Shown one piece after another: positions 1 to 10,472 of a stretch of 64,000 nt of DNA. How positions within the stretch are numbered: position 1 is the stretch's first letter; every line of letters starts with the position of its first letter. The notes beneath the pieces were generated by a model. It did not search any database, was not told where the DNA came from, and worked only from the letters and a program-made list of their open reading frames with translations. A program made the position numbers and the translations under genes. Origin of the DNA: Cladobotryum mycophilum (taxonomy: Eukaryota > Ascomycota > Sordariomycetes > Hypocreales > Hypocreaceae); the NCBI GenBank assembly GCA_036429605.1, contig JAVFKD010000016.1:2294001-2358000 (forward strand), in the 5' to 3' direction.

Positions 1-153
1 TTTTTTCTTCTAAACCCAAAGACGCCCAAAATCGTTTTTCCTCGTTGACCTTTGCCTCCCCCATCATTTCACACATCAAGCTTCTTTTCTCCCCCTCTTG
101 GCATGTGAAGGGGGCCATATGAAACAAAACAAAAAAGGGCAGTTTCAAGAAAT

Positions 154-2751
154 TTACAACACCTCGCCGATAATTTTAGCCGCCTCGCGATACGTTTGAA
201 GAAGCTTCTCGCACTTCTCACGCTCCTTCTTAACGCCGTCGTCTTCGTAAAGGAGCTCTTCGAACAATACCTCTTTATACAACTCGCTAACCAAACGGTT
301 CTGGACCACATCTTTGCAGTGGTTAACAAGGAGATGCATGATCGCCTTGGGGACCTGGTCGGCAATGGACTCTCGGACAATATTGAAGTAGGATGAAATC
401 AAGGCCCGGATCAATTCTGACTCCATAGCCTCACGCTCGGTCATGGCTGGCTCATTAGATTCTCCCTGCAAAGTAAAAATCGTTAGTCAAAAGATCAATC
501 AACACAACGTAGGGAATGAAAACTCACCAAGTGGGATGCCAGGCCGTAACTTCTTCCGGTCGGGTCATCGTAATCATCACGAGGTGGAACCGATCGGGAT
601 GGCAACTCTTCCTTACGACGAAGGCTTTGCGTAAAGTTTGGCTCAGATGCCTGGCTAATATGCCTGCTAGCTAGAGGCGGGAGGGATGAGGCGGCAACAG
701 GTGATACACCGTCCTTGCCGAAGAAATAGTTCAAAAATGTGTCCCGAGCACCACCGTGGGCAAGATGGTGTCCATTAAGCCTAGATGGAGAGGTACCCCG
801 GCCACCATTGGCCAGATTAACACCGCCAGCCTCAGAGTGAACGGCGGGAGACATGCTTCGTGATTGCTTTGCGACAAGTTTCCGGTGGCTTGGCTCTGGC
901 TTTTCAGTAATCGGGCTGTCCTCACCACCATCCTCTGTAGGGTCGGCGCCGTTGACCCCAAGCTCTTTGAGTCGACGCTTCTCCCGTCGATCACGCTCCT
1001 CCTGAATCAGCCTCTTGCGTTCACGTTCCTGCTTAGCACTAACAACATGGCTCATTGCAGCCGCAGCTCCGAGGAAATTAGGATGATTAGTGTTAATGTA
1101 TGCTCGTTGAATCGAAATGAGGGATTCAACATAGGATGATGAGGGTCCCAACCTCTCCCGCAAAAGGTCCGAGACTGTCTCGATAAGTTTAGCTTGTAGT
1201 CTTGGGAATCTAGAAAGCTCTATTGAGCCGCATGTATGGCAAATCTTGATGAGCTCTTCGTATACAAGCTCAACACACCGCTGACTAGGTATTTCCAATA
1301 ATTTTATCTGTGGTTTAACCAGAAGATCAAATGCCATTTCAGGAACAAATAAACTTGGTCGGGGTCCAGTGGAGTTGCGGATCGCTGTTCTGATGTCGAG
1401 GGCCGAGAGATTGGAGGTGGGGTCGATTGACTCAAGAGAGCTGCCAAAGACGGAGTTGAAAATGTAGTAAATGCGGGCACCACCGCAAAGCTCCTTGGTT
1501 GAGATTTCGGTGGAAGTACCATCGATTGATGAGATGAAAGAGGTTGCGAATCGGGTCATGAGCTGAAGGATTAAAGAGCCCCGATGCTCCTTGCCACTAA
1601 AATGCATATCACCATAGCCTGCAAGCTCTTGCTGGGTTTGGCCCATCAAGGTATTAAGACGGGCCTTGATATCCGGAAGTCGCTCTCTGATATGGCCCAT
1701 GAGAGTTGTGTTAAGCGTCTTAGCCAGGAACTGGGTGCCGCATCGGCTAGAGATGTTGCGATAAGCGGGGTGATGCTTGAAGAAGTCCATTTCTGCTTGG
1801 AGAGCCTCTTGCATTGGCTTATTTCCCTGAATATCTTGCTGCGAACGGTTCACAACGCCGATGAAACCAAGCTTCAATGGATATACGCGACCAGACAGGA
1901 TATCGAGGGCATTGGTGCCATGGTCCATCAAGTCAAGCTTGGTGAGAACACCGATGGTTCTTCGGCCAAGTGGATCCACATGCCGGGCAAGCTTCAGGGC
2001 TTCCGAGTTGACAATGTCGACATTGGCGGGAGAAACAGCGAGGACGATACTGTTTGGCTTAGCAATGTACTCGGAAATCAAGGTTCGTGTTTGCTTTTCG
2101 ATATCGGTAGGTTGGTCACCAATGGGTACCTATGCATGAGGGTCAGTTTCAACGTTTTGCGCGCAACGGTTGGGCCGCGATGACGCACTTTTGTTAAACC
2201 AGGAAGATCAACCAGTGTCAAATTGAGAACGTGGGGAGAATAGATCTTGAGATTTATGGGCTGTCGGTTGATACCCTTGTTAGTGCCGGCAACTCTCGAG
2301 GTTTCATTCTCAATCTCCCGCTTGACATCATGGAAGTCGTTGAACCTCCTGTTGGGAAGGTGATGAAATTCGGCCCACTCTGATCGCCGCGCAGCAGTAG
2401 GGGATCTATAGGGGTCCGGGATTTCGGGAGTGGAATCATCGTCAGGAATGTTGATGAGTTGAAGGATCAAGGGTCGTCGGGTAACGATGCCGCTTCCTCG
2501 AGGCAAAAAGTCTCGGCCGACGATATTTTCAAGAACAGAGGATTTACCGGCCGACTGCGATCCAACGACAACCTGAGTGTGGGGAAAGTTTCTTTTAGTC
2601 AAAAGCTCACTTGTCGAATAGGCAGCGGGTAGGTAGCTGGTGTATTACATACAATCTGAGGCAAATCGAGAGAGTCATTGCCTATAGTGTTGAAGACCAA
2701 ATCTTGCAGCTTGTTGACTGTGGCCAAGAGATCCTCGCCAAGGGCAGCCAT
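154..2751 (-). CDS. dnm1: Dynamin-related GTPase Dnm1 (mitochondrial/peroxisomal fission)
   Basis: Large GTPase that assembles on mitochondria and peroxisomes and constricts them. Four exons are inferred (2751-2653, 2572-2189, 2129-528, 465-154; GT-AG introns), giving 798 residues, the usual Dnm1/Drp1 length. Visible motifs are the P-loop GSQSAGKS at about 37-44, DLPG at 155-158 and TKLD at 224-227. These are followed by the middle domain, a Ser/Pro/Gly-rich variable insert at roughly 520-680, and the C-terminal GTPase effector domain encoded mainly by the last exon. The N-terminus MAALGEDLLATVNKLQD is of the Dnm1 type rather than the related Vps1 type. The start was chosen because it precedes this conserved block directly; an intron separates it from the P-loop. 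All frames are intact. The family assignment is firm; exon borders are read by eye. Confidence 0.95.
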
Positions 2752-4416
2752 GGTGAAGGCTTATCGCAGACTTGTTTTCCGAGACGACGGTTAGATTTTA
2801 TCACAGATGGACTGATGGAGCGTCGAAGGCGGCCACAGGCCAGAGGACACAGGCACGCAACGATGGGCAATAAGTTGCGCTGCACTTTTTTTAACAACCG
2901 CATCGATTGGGAGATGCAAGCCAAGCAGGGCGACGAATAAGTCTGTTTGGCTGTGGCACAAGGTACGTACTGATTTGGTTGGTTTCACGTGTGAGTGGGT
3001 CATTTCCAACCCAGCCCAGCCCAGGTCAGGTCAGGTCCTGCAAGTCGCAGCGCACAGAAGAAACTTGGAACGGGAGGGGGCATTAGCAGGTACCTGGAGT
3101 AGTGCTGGTTCACTGGGCTTGCTGTAGGTACCTCTAAATCACTTGGTGTTTAGGGCGTTTTCCCGATCTGCTACCTGTATCAACCAGACGCTGTGAGGTC
3201 AGACAAACCTTGCACTGTATCAGAATGCCCCTCTCCCCCTCTCCCCTCTTCTTCAGTGAAGGTGATCCTGGACCAGGAGGAGGCTGGGAGACATAAGGAA
3301 ATGGATAATTAGTCCGTGTTCTATTCAGACATGCCTACCTACTAGTATAATTACATTTTGGTTAGTGGTTAGAAAAGAGAGGTGGCTTTCTGAACAAGTA
3401 CTTGTACTACCTACCTAGAGGTAAGTAAGAGGTACTATAGGTACTCTCATGAGATATCATCATGGCGCTTCCACACATGTCTTATGTCCATTCTTGTATC
3501 CCTCAGCATCATACTTATAGCTTGGACCTCGAGCCCCTCCCAAGAGTTTCAGATTTCGCACTTGTTCTTCTGAAGATGCAGTCTTTCGAGTCATGCGATT
3601 GAAATTTTGCAAGATCCTCTTAACAGCATTGGCTTTGTTATGCCTGCCCAATGGTACAGGTATAGAAGAACACCGGCAAGTGGCGGCTTTAGGCTCCAAG
3701 GGCCACTATTACTTGCAGATGTACTGTATGTAGAAACATCGCCACCTCGGACAAATATTTGCGCCATGGTGAGGACAAGTTTCTCCTATTCTCAGAAGAA
3801 GGCAAGTTGGCGAGGAAGACTAAGGAAGAAACTTGAAGTCAGAGTTCCTCTTTGATGGGGCGATAACCCGGGGGGAAACCCGACAGAGGTTGAGCTCGCC
3901 TCGGTCTGCCCATGGATGACGTGTAGGACCCACGACAAGAGCTGTGTTGTTCTTCCATCCACTTGCCAGCTAAGTGGTCGACGTGGCCGTGAGCATTGCC
4001 TTTGGAGTCATCATACTTGTCAGTGAAACAAAACATATCGAATCATAAAAGACATTTCCTCCTGACCGTAGTTTACGGAAATGGGTCTGTAAGAGCCAGG
4101 CGGAGGGTTGACAACAAAGTATGGAGGCGAGGTTTCCCCATGTATGGAGTACGGAGTACAGTGTAAGCCTATCAAGGACGTTATTACCGACCCCTTAAAA
4201 GGGCCAAGCGTTGTACTTGTAGGATCAACATCAAGGCTGGTGCTTTTAGTGACCCCCCGGCAGTTGTTTGCCTAGTCAGTTAAGCGACCACTACCGCTAA
4301 ATCGGGGCCTGCATTCCGTCGTGCGCCCACGGACAGACCCTGCCAGGGAAAAGTTCCAAGTTGGCGCTGGGAGAGTCTTTCAATTACAATTATGCGCTAG
4401 AGCCAGAATAAAAGAA
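2752..4416. other. Intergenic region between divergent dnm1 and cox19
   Basis: About 1.7 kb with no recognisable gene. It should hold the promoters of both flanking genes. It contains several copies of GGTACCT/TACCTACCT-like motifs (around 3090-3130 and 3405-3450) and one copy of the recurrent TACGGAGTAC motif. Short open frames here resemble nothing I know. Confidence 0.6.
4150..4159 (+). repeat. Recurrent intergenic 10-mer TACGGAGTAC (copy 1)
   Basis: Perfect copy, part of the 14-mer GGAGTACGGAGTAC (4146-4159) that recurs identically at 45500-45513. Function unknown. Confidence 0.6.
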
Positions 4417-4989
4417 ATGAGTACATTCGGTAGCCCTGGAGCACTGCCGGCCACGAAGCCTTCTCCGTATGTTGTTGACCCCGTGTCTCAATCCAATTCG
4501 TTTGCAACTGTTGACCGAATCCGTCGCCCAGACCACAGCGTGGAAGCTTCCCCTTAGATCACGATGGTAAACCATGACCATGGCTATACCCCCTCCTAAA
4601 AGAGAAAAAATTGAGGCGCTCGGCGAAAAACAAAGCCCAATCAACTAATCTTTTGATTGCCTAGGTGAATGCAAAAAAGCAATGTCTGGCTATCTCTCAT
4701 GCATGAAGAAAGTTCGAGGTGTTAATGAGGATGAATGCCGCAATTTGGCCAAGGCATATCTATCATGTAGGATGGACAAGTAAGGCAGAATTGCACCCCC
4801 TATTTTTAAGGGGAGAACAAACAGAGTACTGACACGTCAATGAGAAATTTGATGGCAAGAGACGACTTCAAGAATCTTGGCTTTGCAGACCCTCGTCAGC
4901 CTACGAACCCCCCGAGCCAGAAAAGGGTGTTAAAGGAGAGCTTCATTGGTAATGGGGGGGGAACCAAATATGCCAGAGTAACTTGGTAA
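4417..4989 (+). CDS. cox19: Cox19, twin-CX9C copper/COX assembly factor
   Basis: Small mitochondrial intermembrane-space protein needed for cytochrome c oxidase assembly. I assembled it from four short exons (4417-4466, 4532-4566, 4665-4779, 4845-4989), giving 114 residues. The spliced frame reads MSTFGSPGALPATKPSPPQR, then GSFPLDHDGECKKAMSGYL and later MARDDFKNLGFADP, which is the standard fungal Cox19 arrangement. Two CX9C pairs are visible (C-KKAMSGYLS-C and C-RNLAKAYLS-C). All introns are GT-AG. The C-terminal tail after GFADP runs through a G8 run near 4952-4959. The window shows homopolymer-length errors elsewhere, so the exact tail and stop are less certain than the CHCH core. Confidence 0.92.
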
Positions 4990-5489
4990 TATGAGGTTGA
5001 AGGGAAGAGAAGCCAGTAGAATAAGCGCCGTGGTTGCGCCAATGGTTGTCGTCGTTCCGTCTGCACATCTATAGTATGGACAAAGTAGTACCAATGCAAC
5101 ACATCCCAAAAATATCCAAAAACTCGAATAATTGGCGATGGAATACAAGGTATCCCATCCTACATGTTCCCGCATAGAGTGCTTGCTTCTGTCGCCGTTG
5201 CCATTGGCGATGCATGAAATAGGTACATGTGAACAATGTTGGGGTGTCTCGGAACATGCCATCCGTTGCCTAGCCAACCCCACTATAGATAGCTCACAGT
5301 GCTTTCTGATTCGCGTACAAAAACGTCACAGTCGGATGCGCTGTCTCCCTCTCTTCCCTTCCGGTGAATGCCCAACTAACCGCTTGCCATCTGCCATCCT
5401 GTTGTCAACGAGCTCATTACTCACTTTAGCACAGCTTTGTGATAGTACGAGACGAGCCGTTTTCTTCATTGAACACCTTCAGGACGAGT
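4990..5489. other. Spacer upstream of the LIM-protein gene
   Basis: About 500 bases between cox19 and the next gene in tandem. No gene is recognised on the + strand. An antisense open frame overlaps it (see rejected items). Confidence 0.5.
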
Positions 5490-7956
5490 ATGAGGCAATC
5501 AGGGGATGTCAGGACCAGGAAGGTGACTCCTCCGTCGCCTTCCTACATGACTAACGACCAGTTTGGTAAGATGCGCGAACAGCTTTCGCACAACAACACA
5601 CCAACAACACACTTGTCGCTAACATTTTCATCTTGGAACAGCCAGTTACCTAGATAATCTTCGAGCTAACCGTATAACAAGACCCGGGGGTGCTAGGGCG
5701 CAGCCTCCGAGTTCTCGTCCCTTAGCGAATCGTTCAAGTATTAACCGCTACAGCATTGATACACCTCCCCCATCGCAAGATGCTGCCAGCCCTCCTCGTC
5801 AACAGCGCACGTTGTCGCATAGCCCTAGCATTGGCGTTCCGAGCATTTCGTCCCGATATTCAGCCATGAGTGGCAGGAGTCGTGACTACTATCCTGCCAA
5901 GCCAGCTCCACCGCCACTGAAACCATCCGAGGTTGTGCCCACGACTACCTACATAGAACGCGGACAAAGATGGATGGAGAAAGAGGAGGCTTACTCTCTA
6001 CGCGACGCCATGGAGGAGATGGATCTACGAGACAACAAGACTGATGCGATCGAGACAATCGACGAAGAAAGTCGAATCTACAATGCTGCTCTCGACGAAG
6101 CTGCAGAGCTTGTTTGGCAACACCAAAATGGCGTTGTGCCAAGGCGACCCGAAGGACCGTACCGATACCGCCCGCACCTTAGAAAGGACAGTTATGCGCA
6201 TGCGAGGGCTGCTAGTGTGGTCGGAGGCGAAGAAGAAAGAAACGGAAGGGGCTCGGCTAATGGCTTCAACTCACCATCTGGAAACTCATCGGATGAGGAC
6301 GAGGCAACAAGATGGAGTCGAGTATCATCCGAGACGAATCTTGATGAACAAGGCAATAAGACGAAATCATATGGCAATGTCGGTGGCAATGTCGGTGGCC
6401 GGTTTTCAGGAGGCCGTCGCAGCAGCATGAAGAGGAATATCAGCGGAGAAGTCGAGCGCCCTTTCTCTGGAGACCAGATCTGGGAGGAACCCGAGTCCAT
6501 GTCAAGTAGAGGAGCAAAGTCGGCCATCCCCAACCGTCCTTTGCCGGTATCTCTCAGCCTCAAGTCAACTAATTCCCCGAGTCGCGTTCAATCTACTCGA
6601 GAAGAGCAGCACACCCCGACCAAACGCCTCGAGCAAGTCGAGATCCATCGGAATCCCCCAACAAGATCCCGAAACGCTCAATACAGAGTCAACACCCCTC
6701 AATCGCACGATCCACTTCCGCAAGGATCGCATAAGAGTGGAATGGAGATTCGGGGTAACGATATTCGTCAAGCCACCAGTATGAAGCTGAAGGACCGCAG
6801 CCCCAATCTCCCGGAGCCAACTGCCGTCACCGACAGCCCTGGAAGGCCCATTGTAAGCTTCGATACAAACTGGAAATCCCCGGAGGAGTCCACTGATATC
6901 AGCCCAGACCGGCCAAGCCCGACAAAGACGTCGCCAAGCAAAAGCCACCAGCCGCAGTCCCAATCTGTGGGTATCCCTGCTATCGTTGTGGCGGAAGACA
7001 ATGCGTCGCGGTCACGGCCGCAAGCAAATGCAAATGTGCCGTCAATCTCCATAAATGGTGAAGAGGAAACATCAGCTATACCAAGTATCAATGTGCCATC
7101 CATCGCCGTGGATGAGTCTCCAGGTCGTCGCCGCAGTCCCCCCAGCATTGTACTGCCGGGAGACGCGCCATCCACGAGCTCACGCCCCCTTCCTACGCCA
7201 GGCAGTCGACCCGGTCAAAGCCGTGATCTGCCACAACCGCGAGGTCACTGGTCACCAGCTCCCGGCGCTTTCGGGCGATCAGCAACTCTCTGTCATGAAT
7301 GTAGTCTTCCGATCGATGGGAAATTTGTGGCCTTGGCAGGAGCCGCGCAGCGGTTTCATCCCAAATGCTTCCGTTGCTACTGCTGCGGTATCAGCCTTGA
7401 GGCGATGGAAATCACTCCTGAGCCGGAAGAGGCCCGGAATGAACGACTTGACAGGATCCAACGTCGTGCCGCCGGTGAGATTTTGGATGAGGCACCAGGC
7501 ATGACGATGGCCGAAGATGGCGATGAACGCTTGCGCTTCTACTGTCATCTGGACTGGCACGAGCGCTTTGCCCCGCGCTGCAAACATTGCAAGACTCCCA
7601 TTCTGGAGGAGCATATTGTTGCACTAGGCGCGCATTGGCATTATGGGCATTTCTTCTGTGCCGAATGTGGCGATCCATTTGAGCACGGAATGACACACAT
7701 TGAGAAGGACGGTTATGCTTGGTGCGTTAACTGCCAGACCAAGCGTACCGAACGACGTGCACCAAAGTGCAAGATGTGCAAGACTGCGGTGATTGGGCAA
7801 TACATCAAGGCTCTTGGCGGCGAATGGCATGAGCACTGCTTCCGTTGCGCGGAATGTAAAGGAAGTTTCGACGATGGGCAGATATTCCCCAAGGAGGTCG
7901 AAGGAGGTTCTATTGTGCTCTGCACCAAGTGCCGAGCCAGGGAGCTCAAGTACTAA
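5490..7956 (+). CDS. paxB: Paxillin-like protein with three C-terminal LIM domains
   Basis: Cytoskeletal scaffold of the fungal paxillin family (Pxl1/PaxB), which links Rho GTPase signalling and actin at growth and division sites. Two exons (5490-5565 and 5642-7956) give 796 residues. The second exon opens with SYLDNLRANR (about 27-36), a short LD-like motif. A long, disordered Ser/Pro/Arg-rich region follows, then three LIM zinc-binding domains. LIM1 starts at about 576 and carries an unusual insertion of about 40 residues between its two zinc fingers; LIM2 spans about 672-723 and LIM3 about 735-790, with Cys/His spacing intact. The start is the first ATG of the short exon; without that exon the protein would lack any ATG before the LD-like motif. 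The symbol follows Aspergillus usage and is my inference. Confidence 0.85.
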
Positions 7957-8301
7957 AAGTTGTACTAATTGTTGTAATCTGGAATTGTGTTTTGACGGCG
8001 TTATAAGTATGGTCATAGCATGGTTAGCATAGCATATTCATAGGTTAGGTAACGGATAATGGATTTACGGCCGGACTTGTTTTGACTTTTGGACAAAGGT
8101 TTTCACGATGCTCTTCTCCAACCCGTGCGCGCCTCAACATACACAAAACGGTAGGCATTAATAATTTTGATCATAAAACGTCGTAGAAGAGTAAGAGCTC
8201 CGCGTGTATTTGGTGTACATAGTCATAATGACCCCAGGCGAGATGTGATCCCAAATGCCCTGTCCAATGTAGTAGGTATCCTTGTGCTCTCCATTTCATC
8301 T
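7957..8301. other. Convergent 3' spacer between the LIM gene and smt3
   Basis: 345 bases between two convergent genes, presumably both 3' UTRs. No gene or strong hairpin recognised. Confidence 0.5.
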
Positions 8302-8686
8302 CTATTGCCTCGAGACACCACCTCCAACTTGCTCTTGATGCACCTCGAGTGTATCACCGTCCGTCATTTCGAGCTGAGAAAAAGGAAAAACAGGAGTGTC
8401 AGTATCAATAGGCAGCCGTAGGGTCGTATAGGTGGATAGATGGGGCCCGACATACCTCTGCTGGAGTATCCGTCGGCTGGACTCGCGTGCCATCGAAGAG
8501 GAAGCGCACGGAGCTCATAGACTTTCCCTGCCGCTCGCAAAACGCATTCATGAGCTTTTCGAGTTTTGTGCTCCGCTTGATCTTGAAGAAGACCTCGTTG
8601 TTGTTGTCGGTGACCTTGATGTTGAGGTGCTCGGTCGTGGGGGCATCCTGCCGCTCAGCGGCTTGTCCGGCGTCGTTTTCAGACAT
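8302..8686 (-). CDS. smt3: SUMO (small ubiquitin-like modifier)
   Basis: SUMO is conjugated to lysines of nuclear and other proteins. Two exons (8686-8456 and 8373-8302, 82-base intron) give 100 residues. A flexible acidic N-terminus leads into a beta-grasp fold with HLNIKVTDNNNEVFFKIK and SSVRFLFDGTRVQ. The second exon encodes LEMTDGDTLEVHQEQVGG and ends in GVSRQ. The diglycine at 94-95 is the expected SUMO-protease cleavage site, leaving a five-residue propeptide. Without splicing the frame would run into a false C-terminus lacking GG, so the intron is essential. It is divergent from cmc4. Confidence 0.95.
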
Positions 8687-9323
8687 GATTGGAAAAGGGG
8701 GGCACGGCTTTTCAAAAACTCGACTCGGGTGTGTTTTTTTTAAGAGGATGTGGTGGCAGAGTGCCAGGCGTTATCGGCGCGAAGAAAGAGAGTGGTTGGG
8801 CGAAAGGGTGTGAGATGCCGCGAAGGCTAGTATTTTGGAATGCTTTTTGGGTGATGACACAGGAAAAGGTTGAGTAAGGCGGGATGACTACAATGGAAGT
8901 CAAGGCCAGCGCTGGAGGTGGGGAGCGCGGCTTATAATTGGCTGGAAAGCAATTCAAGGCAGCAGGCACGGGTGATGCTTTACTCACTACCTAGTAATCA
9001 TACCCTGAGACTCGGGCTTTTCAGCGCTGCAGGAACTGTAACTTCAGTTATTGTGGGCGAGGTACAGACAGCCCGTGGAGCGTCAGTCCTGCGCAGCAAG
9101 CAGGCAGCCGACTGAGTTTTGGTACTGCCCTTTTCCTGTTCCTGTTCACTTTGAGATGGATGAGCATGACATCAGTAACGCTGCTTAATCACAGAAATAG
9201 TTGATGTTCCGCTTAACCTGGATTGACTACTGGGTGATTGTTACTCTGGTTATGTTATTTATATTTTACGTGTCTTTTATTCCAGTACAGAATTGGGCTG
9301 CAGTTCATCCGCAGTAGTTTAGA
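8687..9323. other. Bidirectional promoter region smt3/cmc4
   Basis: About 640 bases between the divergent start codons of smt3 and cmc4. No gene recognised. Confidence 0.5.
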
Positions 9324-9741
9324 ATGGTTCGTTTCCATTACTACTTGGCATACACAAAATTGCTCGACTAAATCTGCCGTAGCCGAATCCAAAGGACGAT
9401 GTTAACGCCAGCCCTCCTTGTCATCCAAGAGCTGTGAGTTCTCTCAGAGGGCACTGAATATTACACGAATTCGCTGACAGATGCTGTTTAACCAGTGTGC
9501 AATACAGGGTAAGTTTGCATCAATGGATCTCACTCGACAAAAGTTCTCCGCAGACTAAGGACAAGTAGATTGCCTCACGAAGAACAATTACAACGAGGCC
9601 AAGTGCCAAAAAGCAATCAGCACGCTGTACGAATGCTGCGAGGCTTTCTACCAGCAGCATGGCGATGAGGCGAGATCTCCAAGCTGTCCTCTCCCCAATC
9701 TGCTGCGTCTAAAGATTCAACAACAGAGAGAGGGCAAATAG
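9324..9741 (+). CDS. cmc4: Cmc4-like mitochondrial CX9C protein
   Basis: Small intermembrane-space cysteine protein of the Cmc4 family (imported by Mia40). Proposed exons are 9324-9326, 9383-9433, 9496-9508 and 9569-9741, giving 79 residues. The core reads PPCHPRA / CAIQDC / LTKNNYNEAKC, then AISTLYECCEAFYQQHG and RSPSCPLPNLLRLK, matching the Cmc4 pattern. The third exon is only 13 nt. The first exon is the start codon alone, followed directly by an intron with the unusual donor GTTCGT; it is the weakest part of the model. It is supported by the lack of any in-frame ATG after the TAG at 9380-9382, which would be the acceptor, and by the same donor sequence being required in the large gene at the right edge. 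The last two exons are firm. Confidence 0.8.
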
Positions 9742-10472
9742 AGACAGTTTACGTAGACAATAACAGCTAGATGACAACTACGTGTTAAGATGGTCGAAAA
9801 GATGTGACGTCCATCGTTGAAGTGTGCCGGTATAGAAGACCTGCAACATTTTGGATGACAGTAGCTTTTTTCTAGGCGATCATTGAGCGCGCGAGAGATC
9901 CGTAGACCTGAACAGGCATCGAAGGGTCCTATTCCGAGACTCTAATATGAATGCCGATGACATTATTGAAGAAGAAAGAAAAAGAGAAGAAGACTTTGGC
10001 CGCGCGAAAATTTGATATCAATGAAAATTTCTGCTCCAGTTCTCTTTACTGCATATCCTTCTACCAAGTACTTTGTTTTTCCTTTTAGCGTGCGCGTCTA
10101 GAAACCCGGCACTAGCGCCTAATTAGTTAGTTGTGCATGAGCTCAACCGCGCCTTCAGCAACAAAACATTTGTGCCTGCTTTTGCGCTGGTGAATCCGCC
10201 AACACGACAAACGAAACACGGTTCTTTTGAGCATTCATCAATCGTGCCTCACCGTCTCCACGATCCATACCATCGACCTTAATAATCGATATCAGGTTCG
10301 GCTAGGGTATGCGGATAATCAGCCCGTAGTGAATCTTGCAATTGGACGGCAACCCAGCCTGTTCGGTTTGCCTTTGTCTCCTTGCGCGGCAAGCTTGGCA
10401 TGATCTCCTGGATCACTCGCCTTGCAACTCACTCGAACTTGACAACCTCCCGGGCACCTGCATCTTAGCACG
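9742..10472. other. Spacer upstream of nup84
   Basis: About 730 bases holding the cmc4 3' end and the nup84 promoter. No gene recognised. Confidence 0.5.

Noticed and set aside
1584..2183. 199-codon plus-strand open frame opposite dnm1
   Set aside because: Antisense shadow of the dynamin GTPase and middle domains.
4930..5283. 117-codon minus-strand open frame with hydrophobic stretches
   Set aside because: It overlaps the last exon of cox19 antisense, has no recognisable family and no conserved start context; probably chance.
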